Source of the DNA: Paraburkholderia tuberum STM678
Lineage (GTDB): Bacteria > Pseudomonadota > Gammaproteobacteria > Burkholderiales > Burkholderiaceae
Assembly (NCBI RefSeq): GCF_902833905.1
Contig: NZ_CADFGP010000002.1
Location: 1 to 64,000 of the forward strand
DNA length: 64,000 nt
Direction: 5' to 3'
This document shows positions 32,586 through 40,304 of the stretch, in pieces. The translations under genes and the position numbers were made by a program. Position 1 is the first letter of the stretch; each line of letters begins with the position of its first letter. The notes beneath the pieces were generated by a model. The model was not told the DNA's origin, did no database searches, and saw nothing but the letters and a program-made list of their open reading frames with translations.

Positions 32586-34208
32586 TTAAAGCGCATGCAT
32601 TCCGGTTAATGCGAATTCTGCGTTTGCGACGGACAGTGCTCCGCGCTGTTGCGTACGCAACACACTTTCAGAAATTTCGAACACGGAAACGGCCTGTTTC
32701 AATTGCTCGGTTTGCTGATGTAGTGAAGCCGCCGCCGCCGCGGCCTGCTCGACGAGCGTCGCGTTCTGCTGCGTCATCTCGTCCATCTGCACGACCGCCT
32801 GATTCACCTGCTCGATGCCGGTGCTCTGCTCGAGCGACGACGCGCTGATTTCGGCCATCATCTGCGTGACGCGCGAGATCGACGCCGACACATGACTCAT
32901 CGCTTCGCCGGCGCGCTCGACGAGCGTCGAGCCACCCTGAATCTCCGCGACCGATTCGCTGATCAGCGTCTTGATTTCCTTCGCCGACTGCGCGCTGCGT
33001 TGCGCGAGGCCGCGCACTTCGCCGGCTACGACCGCGAAGCCGCGGCCCTGCTCGCCCGCGCGCGCCGCCTCGACGGCGGCATTCAGCGCGAGGATGTTGG
33101 TTTGGAACGCGATGCCGTCGATCACAGAGATGATCTCGGCGATCTTGTCCGAGCTCTGCGCGATGCCGCGCATCTTGTCGACCACCTGATTGACGACTTC
33201 ACTGCCGCGCGACGTCGCGCCAAGCGCGGTCTCGGCGAGCGCATTGGCTTCGCGCGCATGATCGGCGTTCTGGCGCACGGTCGCTGTGAGTTCCTCCATG
33301 CTCGATGCCGTTTCCTCGAGCGATGCTGCCTGGTTTTCGGTGCGCGCCGACAGATCGGCGTTGCCGGTCGCGATTTCGTTGGCGCCAAGATGGATCGAGT
33401 CGGCCGATTCGCGCACGCTCTTGACGGTGCGTGCAACGCTTGCCTGCATCGTCGCGAGGCCCGAGAACAGACGGCCGATTTCGTTGCTGCCGCGTGCGGC
33501 GATCGGTTGATCGAGACGGCCTTGGGCGATGCGCTCGAAGTGGCGGCCCGCTTCCTCGAGCGGTGCCACGACGCCGCGGCGCAGCGCCGTATAGACGGCG
33601 AGCGTGCCGGCGACGAGCACGAGCAAGATCACCACGCTGACGATGCGAAACGCCGCCACGCGCGCATCGATCGAATCGAGCGACGCGCGGCTCGCGGCGT
33701 CGCCGAATTGCCCGAAGTTGTGCACTTCCGCCAGATAAGCGTCCTGAAACGACTGCGTCGGCTGATCGAGGAAGGCCTGGATGTTGTTCGAGTCGAGATA
33801 CTGCGCGAGTTCCGCGAGCGCGCCATGCAGCGTCTTGTAGCGTTCGGCGAGCGCGGCGGCGCGCGCGCTGTTTTCGTCGCTGGTCTTCTGCGCGCTCATG
33901 AAGGCCGCGAAAGACTGATCGGCGGCGGCGAGCTGTTCGCGAGCGTGCTGCACGATGTCCGTGGGCTCGGTGCCCCCGCGCACCATGCGCGTGCCGGCAC
34001 GCGACAGGTTGATGCGCGCGTCCATCAGGCGCTGCGTCGTCTGGTTGACCGCGTCGACCTGCTTCAGCGCGATGTTCGACAGATCGCCGACGTCGTCGTG
34101 CGTGCGCGTCAGTGACCAGAAGCCCAACCCTACCGTGACGAGCTGGAAGACGCAGAACGCGGCCAGAACACATAGCAGGCCGGATGCGACCTTGATCTTG
34201 CTGAACAT
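32586..34208 (-). CDS. methyl-accepting chemotaxis protein, four-helix-bundle sensor type
   Basis: A 540-aa chemoreceptor of the Tsr/Tar type. The ATG at 34208 (MFSKIKVASGLLCVLAAFCV) is preferred to a GTG three codons upstream. Transmembrane helix 1 is at about 9-32. The periplasmic part (33-188) is all-helical and fits a 4HB_MCP ligand domain. Helix 2 (about 190-212) is followed by HAMP and a signalling domain with [20 protein letters not shown] and methylation-type helices. The Ala/Leu-Gln-rich C-terminus has no obvious NWETF-like pentapeptide. No adjacent che genes. Confidence 0.9.
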   Translation of the reverse strand: MFSKIKVASGLLCVLAAFCVFQLVTVGLGFWSLTRTHDDVGDLSNIALKQVDAVNQTTQRLMDARINLSRAGTRMVRGGTEPTDIVQHAREQLAAADQSFAAFMSAQKTSDENSARAAALAERYKTLHGALAELAQYLDSNNIQAFLDQPTQSFQDAYLAEVHNFGQFGDAASRASLDSIDARVAAFRIVSVVILLVLVAGTLAVYTALRRGVVAPLEEAGRHFERIAQGRLDQPIAARGSNEIGRLFSGLATMQASVARTVKSVRESADSIHLGANEIATGNADLSARTENQAASLEETASSMEELTATVRQNADHAREANALAETALGATSRGSEVVNQVVDKMRGIAQSSDKIAEIISVIDGIAFQTNILALNAAVEAARAGEQGRGFAVVAGEVRGLAQRSAQSAKEIKTLISESVAEIQGGSTLVERAGEAMSHVSASISRVTQMMAEISASSLEQSTGIEQVNQAVVQMDEMTQQNATLVEQAAAAAASLHQQTEQLKQAVSVFEISESVLRTQQRGALSVANAEFALTGMHAL

Positions 34209-34490
34209 CGTGGACACCTGGGAACAAAGAATGACGGGGTTACACCAGGGTTAACGGCAGGCCGATTGGCGGCTTGAGGCCAATTCCCGCAAAAAGCGCT
34301 CTACGTGCAGGTTTCATCGTCGATCGTCGCGATTGCGGTTGTTTTGCGCAACAATGCGCCGGTGGTCGCGACGAATCACCTTGCGCAGCGCAGCGGCACT
34401 TCCTAGAGTGGGTAGGGACCGCATGGCACGCGCCGCGCGGATGTTTTGTTGCACCGATGCACTACCCAGACCCTGCACGAAGGAACCACG

Positions 34491-34925
34491 ATGACCGACC
34501 TACTCGACCGGGCGCGCGGCGCACTGCACGCCCAGCCGTTCAGCATGCTGCTAGGCGCGGAGCTGATCCACGCCGGCAGCGACGAGCTCACCCTATGTCT
34601 GCCGATTCGAGATGAACTGCGGCAGCAGCATGGCTTCGTACATGGCGGCGTCATCAGCTATCTCGCCGACAATGCGTTGACGTTCGCTGGCGCGCTGTCG
34701 CTGGGTCCGAGAGTCGTGACCGGTGAGTACAAGATCAATTATCTGCGCCCGGCAGTGAAGGGCACGCTGATCGCGCGCGCCAGCGTGGTCTATGCGGGCA
34801 GGCATCAGGCGACCTGCCAGTGCAGCGTGTTCGTGATGGAGGGGAATCGCGAGAAGCTGGTGGCGGTTGCGCAGGGCACTGTGAATCGGATTGGAGAGGA
34901 CGGGGAGCAGGAGGCGGGGAGTTAA
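34491..34925 (+). CDS. PaaI-type hotdog thioesterase
   Basis: A 144-aa single hotdog-fold thioesterase. The signature HGFVHGGVISYLADNA (HGG at 51-53, D60) is the active-site region of the PaaI family, which hydrolyses aryl- or acyl-CoA esters in the cytoplasm. The ATG at 34491 follows GGAACC. Standalone gene; the substrate is unknown. Confidence 0.87.
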   Translation: MTDLLDRARGALHAQPFSMLLGAELIHAGSDELTLCLPIRDELRQQHGFVHGGVISYLADNALTFAGALSLGPRVVTGEYKINYLRPAVKGTLIARASVVYAGRHQATCQCSVFVMEGNREKLVAVAQGTVNRIGEDGEQEAGS

Positions 34926-34939
34926 AGCCGGGACGCCAT

Positions 34940-34978
34940 GAAAAAAGCCGCTCCTGCGCGAAACAGGAACGGCCTTTC
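34940..34978 (-). terminator. terminator at the end of the L-fucose operon
   Basis: On the minus strand GGCCGTTCCTG ... CAGGAGCGGC is followed by six T. It lies 34 bases after the stop of the diketo-acid hydrolase gene, and may also work for the convergent thioesterase gene. Confidence 0.75.
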
Positions 34979-35011
34979 ATTCACGGCGATATGACGGAAA
35001 GAGAAAGCGCG

Positions 35012-35860
35012 TTACTCCGCCGCGTAAGTCTTCTGCGTCTGCTCGCCCAGCCCTTCGATACCCAGACGTACCGTCTGCCCCGGCTTCAGAAACACCGGGT
35101 TCGGCTTCACACCCATGCCCACGCCCGGCGGCGTGCCGGTCGAGATAACGTCGCCCGGCTGCAGGCTCATGCACTGCGACACATACGACACCAGCTTCGC
35201 GACACTGAAGATCATCGTCTTCGTGCTGCCGTTCTGGTAGCGATGGCCGTCCACTTCGAGCCACAGGCTCAGGTTCTGGGGATCCGCGACTTCGTCGCGC
35301 GTGACGACCCACGGGCCGATCGGGCCGAACGTGTCGAAGCCCTTGCCCTTGTCCCACGTGCCGCCGCGCTCGATCTGCCATTCGCGCTCCGACACGTCGT
35401 TGATGACGCAGTAGCCGGCCACATGCTCGAGCGCGTTCGCTTCGTCGACATACTTCGCCGCCTTGCCGATCACGACGCCGAGTTCCACTTCCCAGTCGGT
35501 CTTCTTCGAACCGCGCGGGATTTCGATATCGTCGTTCGGGCCGCTGATCGCGCTCGTCCACTTGTTGAAAATGACCGGTTCCGCCGGTACCGGCAGATTC
35601 GATTCCGCCGCGTGATCCGCATAGTTCAGGCCGATGCAGATGAACTTGCCGATCTTGCCGACGCACGGTCCAACGCGCGGATTACCTTCGACGACCGGAA
35701 GCGTTGCCGGATCGAGCGCGCGCAGTTTCGCGAGACTTTCATCGCCGAGCACAGCGCCGTCGATATCGCCCACTACCTTCGACAAATCGCGAATCTTGCC
35801 TTGCGCGTCGAGCAGGCCCGGCTTTTCCTGGCCTTTCGGCCCATAACGAAGCAGTTTCAT
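35012..35860 (-). CDS. FAH-family hydrolase, probably 2,4-diketo-3-deoxy-L-fuconate hydrolase
   Basis: A 282-aa fumarylacetoacetate-hydrolase-fold enzyme. The metal ligands are E124 and E126 (DWEVELGVV) and D155 ([12 protein letters not shown]). In the non-phosphorylating L-fucose pathway of Xanthomonas and Burkholderia such an enzyme splits 2,4-diketo-3-deoxy-L-fuconate to pyruvate and L-lactate. Last gene of a four-gene minus-strand operon with the SDR, the lactonase-like hydrolase and the aldo/keto reductase. The pathway assignment is by context; the same fold also serves aromatic catabolism. Confidence 0.85.
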   Translation of the reverse strand: MKLLRYGPKGQEKPGLLDAQGKIRDLSKVVGDIDGAVLGDESLAKLRALDPATLPVVEGNPRVGPCVGKIGKFICIGLNYADHAAESNLPVPAEPVIFNKWTSAISGPNDDIEIPRGSKKTDWEVELGVVIGKAAKYVDEANALEHVAGYCVINDVSEREWQIERGGTWDKGKGFDTFGPIGPWVVTRDEVADPQNLSLWLEVDGHRYQNGSTKTMIFSVAKLVSYVSQCMSLQPGDVISTGTPPGVGMGVKPNPVFLKPGQTVRLGIEGLGEQTQKTYAAE

Positions 35861-35912
35861 CGTTGCACTTCCCTTTACGTTCAGTAGTGTCCGGTTCGTC
35901 AGTCAATCAGAA

Positions 35913-36656
35913 TCAGTTCGACCATCCGCCGTCGATTACATGGAGTTGGCCCGTCGTGAACGACGACTCGTCGGACGCGAGATACAGCGCGAGCGCGGCG
36001 ATCTCCTCCGGCTTGCCGATGCGGCCCATCGGCTGACGCGCGACGAAGGCGGCCTGCACCGTATCGAGCGACGCGCCCTGCGCCTGAGCCTGCGCGGCGA
36101 TTCGCTGTTCGAGCGATGGCGAGGACACCGTGCCCGGGCAAATCGCGTTACAGCGTACACCACGCGTGACGAAATCCGCAGCGACGGACTTCGTCAGCCC
36201 GACCACCGCGGCCTTCGACGCGCCGTACGCGAAGCGATTCGGCACGCCCTTCACGCTCGACGCCGCCGACGACATGTTGATGATCGAGCCGCCGCCCTTC
36301 TCCAGCATGGCCGGCAAGAACGCGCGAATCATACGGTACATGGCCTTCGCGTTGAGGTCGAAGGCGAAATCCCAGTCCTCCTCGCTGCATTCGAGGATAT
36401 TGCCCGAGTGTACGAAGCCCGCGCAGTTGAACAGCACGTCGATCGTGCCGACTTCCGCGGCGAGCGCCTTGATCGCCGCGCCATCGAGCACGTCGAGCTT
36501 GCGCGCCTCGACCGGCTTGCCGGCGAGTCCGTCGATGCGGATATCGGTGGCGATCACGCGCGCGCCTTCGCGCGCGAACAGTTCGGCGGTGGCGAGACCG
36601 ATACCTTGTCCCGCCGCGGTGATCAGGGCCGTTTTGCCGGCCAGTCTTTGTGTCAT
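35913..36656 (-). CDS. SDR, probably 2-keto-3-deoxy-L-fuconate dehydrogenase
   Basis: A 247-aa short-chain dehydrogenase. The NAD motif TAAGQGIG is at 13-20, NCAG at 77-80, and the catalytic residues S130, Y144 and K148 (YGASK). The block [18 protein letters not shown] is very close to animal DHRS6/BDH2 and to bacterial 2-keto-3-deoxy-L-fuconate 4-dehydrogenases. It would oxidise 2-keto-3-deoxy-L-fuconate to the 2,4-diketo acid used by the next gene. Ends with the typical GGWSN. 52 bases upstream of the hydrolase gene, 33 bases downstream of the lactonase gene. Confidence 0.87.
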   Translation of the reverse strand: MTQRLAGKTALITAAGQGIGLATAELFAREGARVIATDIRIDGLAGKPVEARKLDVLDGAAIKALAAEVGTIDVLFNCAGFVHSGNILECSEEDWDFAFDLNAKAMYRMIRAFLPAMLEKGGGSIINMSSAASSVKGVPNRFAYGASKAAVVGLTKSVAADFVTRGVRCNAICPGTVSSPSLEQRIAAQAQAQGASLDTVQAAFVARQPMGRIGKPEEIAALALYLASDESSFTTGQLHVIDGGWSN

Positions 36657-36689
36657 CTACGACTCCAGTTGAATGGGCTGCTAACGAAA

Positions 36690-37520
36690 TCAAAGCCGAT
36701 AAAACGCGGCGGCGTTCTCGCCGAACACGGCGTCGCGCTCGGCGTCGTTCAACGACGCGACGAGCGTGGTCGCCACCGAATGCCAGAGCAAATAGTCGCC
36801 GTTCATTTCGAGCACCGGCCAGTCGCTGCCCCACATCAGCCGCGCGGGACCGAAAGTGTTCAGCAGATGCTCGACGTAGGGCCGCAGCGTGTCCTCGGTC
36901 CAGCCGGGCGAGGCCTCGGTCGCGAGACCCGACAGCTTGCAGTGCACCTGCGGCAGCGCGGCGAGCCGCGTGATCGCGTCGCGCCATACCGGGTAGCCCG
37001 CCTGGCCGTAGCGGATCGGCGGCTTCGCGCCATGATCGACCACCATGCGCAGCGCCGGAAAACGCTGCGCGAAGATCTCGACGTATTGCACGTGACGCGC
37101 GTAGATCAGCGCATCGAACGCGAGATCGTGCGCGATCAGCGCCTCGATCGCCGGCGCGAGATCGGGGTTGGCGATCCAGCCGTCGTCGGGCAGATCCTGA
37201 AGCATCGGCCGCACGCCCTTGAACTTCGGCTCGCGCGCGAGCACCTCGATCAGATCGGGCGCGTTCGGCAACAACAGCGGCACCCAGCCGACCACGCCCG
37301 CGATCGACGGCTCGTGCCGCGCGATGTCGAGCAGGTAGCGGGTTTCGTCGAGCGTCGGCGCGGCCTGCACGACCACGGTCCGCTCGATGCCGGCCTGTTC
37401 GCGCAACGGCTTCAGATCATCAGGCCCGAACGGCCGGTAGAGGATTTTCAGCTCCGGCGTCAGCCACTCGTAGTCTCCCCGCGCGGGGTCCCAGTAGTGC
37501 TGGTGAGCGTCGATCGGCAT
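36690..37520 (-). CDS. amidohydrolase, probably L-fucono-lactonase
   Basis: A 276-aa TIM-barrel amidohydrolase. The ATG at 37520 gives MPIDAHQHYWDP with the metal-binding H6-x-H8; the ten codons upstream overlap the preceding gene and are rejected. The C-terminal RLMWGSDWPVLEMNGDY contains the conserved Asp. It belongs to the amidohydrolase_2 subgroup that includes L-fucono-1,5-lactonase and L-rhamnono-lactonase. In this operon it would open the L-fuconolactone made by the aldo/keto reductase. Seven-base gap to the upstream gene. Confidence 0.86.
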   Translation of the reverse strand: MPIDAHQHYWDPARGDYEWLTPELKILYRPFGPDDLKPLREQAGIERTVVVQAAPTLDETRYLLDIARHEPSIAGVVGWVPLLLPNAPDLIEVLAREPKFKGVRPMLQDLPDDGWIANPDLAPAIEALIAHDLAFDALIYARHVQYVEIFAQRFPALRMVVDHGAKPPIRYGQAGYPVWRDAITRLAALPQVHCKLSGLATEASPGWTEDTLRPYVEHLLNTFGPARLMWGSDWPVLEMNGDYLLWHSVATTLVASLNDAERDAVFGENAAAFYRL

Positions 37521-37527
37521 GGTCGGA

Positions 37528-38568
37528 TCAGTCCTCGGGCGCGGGCGCACGGGGGTCGAGCAGGCCCGCGTCGCGCAATGCGGACCACAAGGCCGCGGGG
37601 ATCGGCAGTTCGAACGACGCGACGTTCTCGCGTAATTCGTCGGCGCTACGCGCGCCGGTCAGCACGGTGGCGACCGCCGGGTGTCCATACGGAAACTGCA
37701 ACGCGGCGGCGGCGAGCGGCACGTCATGCGCGCGACATACCGCCTCCAGACGCGCGACGCGCTCGATCACCTCGGGCGGCGCGGCGCCGTAATTGAACTT
37801 CAGATCGCCTTCGACGCCCCGCGCCAGAATGCCCGAATTGAACGCGCCGCCGAGCAGGATGCTGACGCCGCGCGCCTCGCAGGCGGGCAGCAGGTCGTCG
37901 AGGGTAGTCTGCTCGAGCAGCGTATAACGGCCCGCGAGCAACGCGCAATCGATCTCGCACTCGGCCATCGCGTCGAGGATCACCGCGCCCTCGTTGACGC
38001 CGAGGCCGAGCGCCTTGATTGCGCCCGTCGAGCGCAGGCGCTCGAGCGCACGGAAGCCGCCCCCTTCGGTCAGTTGCCGCCAGTAGTGCGGATGCTGGTC
38101 GCCGTGCGTGACGCGACCGATGTCATGCACGAGCAGGACGTCGATATCGATGATGCCGAGGCGCTGCTGGCTGTCCTCGAACGAACGCAGAATGCCGTCG
38201 TGCGTGTAGTCGTAGATCGCTTCGAACGGCAGCGGATTCTGCCAGCCTTCGCGGTCGTCGAATGGCGACGTGCGCGGCACGAAGCGGCGGCCGACCTTGG
38301 TCGACAGCACATACTCGCCGCGCGGATAGTGGCGCAGCGCGGCGCCGAGCCGATGCTCGGCCTTGGTGTTGCCGTAGTGCGGCGCGGTGTCGAAGTAGCG
38401 CACACCCGCGTCCCAGGCGGCGGCGATCGTCGCTTGGGCCTCCTCGTCGGACAGGTCGCGGTACAGGCCGCCGAGCGGCGCCGTGCCGAGCCCCAGTCCG
38501 CTCACCTGCAGCGAGCCGCGGCCGATACGGCGCCGCTGCCCGATTTTCGATACGATCGATGCCGACAT
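37528..38568 (-). CDS. aldo/keto reductase, probably L-fucose dehydrogenase
   Basis: A 346-aa AKR of the D-threo-aldose/L-fucose 1-dehydrogenase type. The catalytic tetrad is D60 (YFDTAPHYG), Y65, K91 (LSTKVGR) and H148 (LLVHDIG). First gene of the minus-strand operon, opposite the IclR regulator. It would oxidise L-fucose to L-fucono-lactone with NAD(P)+. No sugar transporter or fuconate dehydratase follows in this window. Confidence 0.87.
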   Translation of the reverse strand: MSASIVSKIGQRRRIGRGSLQVSGLGLGTAPLGGLYRDLSDEEAQATIAAAWDAGVRYFDTAPHYGNTKAEHRLGAALRHYPRGEYVLSTKVGRRFVPRTSPFDDREGWQNPLPFEAIYDYTHDGILRSFEDSQQRLGIIDIDVLLVHDIGRVTHGDQHPHYWRQLTEGGGFRALERLRSTGAIKALGLGVNEGAVILDAMAECEIDCALLAGRYTLLEQTTLDDLLPACEARGVSILLGGAFNSGILARGVEGDLKFNYGAAPPEVIERVARLEAVCRAHDVPLAAAALQFPYGHPAVATVLTGARSADELRENVASFELPIPAALWSALRDAGLLDPRAPAPED

Positions 38569-38665
38569 GAGCGTGTCTCCAGATTTGTGGTCTTTTTACC
38601 ATGCGGCGGCGAGGGCGCGGCGGTCACACTCCGCGCACCGCTTGGGAAGTGCATTCATTCACCAA

Positions 38666-38689
38666 TGAACGTATTATTCATATTCGAAT
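38666..38689. promoter_or_regulatory. candidate IclR operator between the fucose operon and its regulator
   Basis: An AT-rich island holds the dyad TGAA-N7-TTCA (38666-38680) and the palindrome ATTCGAAT (38682-38689). It lies in the 260-bp divergent region and contrasts with the GC-rich surroundings. Assignment to the neighbouring IclR protein is inference. Confidence 0.5.
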
Positions 38690-38828
38690 TTTTCCAAGTC
38701 AAGAAAACTACGCGGCGCGGATGCCTGGGTTTTCCCTGGACATAGGCCATCCAGTTCGCGAAATGCTACGCACTCGCCCGCGCACACCAGATAATCAGAA
38801 CTCCACACGGAATTCCCGGACCCTCACG

Positions 38829-39614
38829 ATGGACGCCGAAGACAAGGACGACGACCGCTATCGCGCCCCCGCGCTGGATAAAGGCCTCGACATTCTCGAG
38901 CTACTGTCCGAGCAGAAGGAAGGACTCACGCGCGCCGAAATCACGCGGCAGTTGGGCCGCAACGCGAGCGAGATGTACCGGATGCTCGAACGCCTCGTCG
39001 CGCGCCAATACGTGGTGCGCTCGGCGGCCGGCGACCGCTACTCGCTGAGCCTGAAGCTGTTCGCGCTCGCGCACCGTCATCCGCCAATGAACCGGCTGAT
39101 CGCAGAAGCGCTGCCGCTGATGCAGCGTTTCGCCGACGCGGCCGAGCAGTCTTGCCACCTCGTCGTCTACGACCGCGGCAACCTGCTGGTGATTGCGCAA
39201 GTCGACGGACCGGGCACATGGGGCATGTCAGTGCGGCTCGGTTCGCGGGTCGGCCTGATCGACACCGGTTCGGGGCGCGTGATGCTCGCGTTCCAGAGCG
39301 TCGAGCAGCGCCAGCAGATGCTGGCGGAGCACACGAAGGTGAAGGGCGAAGTGACGCTCGATCTCGACGCGCTGGAGGAGGCCTGCGAGCGCATCCGCGC
39401 GGCGGGCTTCTGGCAGAAGGACAGCCAGCAGACCTTCGGCGTCACCGACGTGACGTTCCCGATACTCGCGCCGTCGGGACAGGCGAGCGCGGTGCTGACC
39501 TGCCCGTATCTGCGGCGGATCGACGAATACGTCGCGCCGACGCTCGAAGCGGCCACCACGCTGCTGCGCGACACGGTGCAGGCGCTGTCGATGTTCCGCG
39601 AGCAGGCGGCGTGA
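38829..39614 (+). CDS. IclR-family transcriptional regulator
   Basis: A 261-aa regulator. The winged-helix region (residues 16-75) includes ALDKGLDILELLSEQKEGLTRAEI and the effector domain runs from about 85 to 255 (SCHLVVYDRGNLLVIAQVDGPG ... FPILAPSGQASAVLTCPYLRR). The ATG at 38829 (MDAEDKDDDRYRAPALDKGL) is preferred over the much longer frame starting at 38601, which would cover the operator region. Divergent from the L-fucose operon, which it probably controls in response to L-fucose or an intermediate. Confidence 0.87.
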   Translation: MDAEDKDDDRYRAPALDKGLDILELLSEQKEGLTRAEITRQLGRNASEMYRMLERLVARQYVVRSAAGDRYSLSLKLFALAHRHPPMNRLIAEALPLMQRFADAAEQSCHLVVYDRGNLLVIAQVDGPGTWGMSVRLGSRVGLIDTGSGRVMLAFQSVEQRQQMLAEHTKVKGEVTLDLDALEEACERIRAAGFWQKDSQQTFGVTDVTFPILAPSGQASAVLTCPYLRRIDEYVAPTLEAATTLLRDTVQALSMFREQAA

Positions 39615-39716
39615 TCGGTAAGTTGCGCGGCGGCGCGCACGCGCACATGGTTTAGAATGGCGGCCCTTCCAAAATAACGCCGCATGACGGGCTCATGCGC
39701 GCGCATCGATTGAGCA

Positions 39717-40262
39717 ATGGCCAAACTTCTGACCGATTCCGAATTCCAGCGTTTTTCCGAACTCCAGCAGAAGCAGTCGAGCTTCACGATCTCCGCCGAA
39801 GAAGCCGACGAGCTGCGCGACATCGTCGCCCACGCGCAGAAGCGCCGCGACGACCGCGCCGCCGCGATGCAAAGCATCGAGACCTTCATCCAGCAGTTCC
39901 ACATCACGCCCGACGAGCTGTTTTCGCCCGAGCAAATCGGCGAAGCGGCGCGCACCTACGGCCTGATTCCGGCCGCGCGCAAGGAGCGCGTGCTGCCGCC
40001 GTCGCTGACGTTCAACGGCAAGCCGTACCAATGGACCACCCGTGCGCTGCCCGACGAAATTCGCGTGCCGCTGTTCGACGCGTTCAAGGGCGGTGAGTCG
40101 GTGAAAGCGTTCATTTCGACGCTGAAGGACGCGAACCGCTGCGCCGCGACGATCGCGCGGCTCGAACGCGAAACCGGCGCCGTGTATGCGCAGGCATGGC
40201 TCGACGAGCTGTCGGTCACGCGCGCGCAGGTCGATGAGGCGGCACAGAAGCTGGCGGCGTGA
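39717..40262 (+). CDS. hypothetical protein, helical
   Basis: A 181-aa protein, MAKLLTDSEFQRFSELQQKQ at the start. Residues 1-60 form charged, probably coiled helices (ISAEEADELRDIVAHAQKRRDD). ITPDELFSPEQIGEAARTYGLIP resembles linker sequence of H-NS-like proteins, but the C-terminal H-NS core (WSGRGRxPxW) is absent. The C-terminal third is an ordinary helical region. Soluble, no signal peptide. I do not recognise a family; codon usage is typical of the core genome. Confidence 0.7.
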   Translation: MAKLLTDSEFQRFSELQQKQSSFTISAEEADELRDIVAHAQKRRDDRAAAMQSIETFIQQFHITPDELFSPEQIGEAARTYGLIPAARKERVLPPSLTFNGKPYQWTTRALPDEIRVPLFDAFKGGESVKAFISTLKDANRCAATIARLERETGAVYAQAWLDELSVTRAQVDEAAQKLAA

Positions 40263-40304
40263 GGCGGTGAAGCCATGCGTTGAGCGGCTCGCGACGTCAG
40301 CCGC

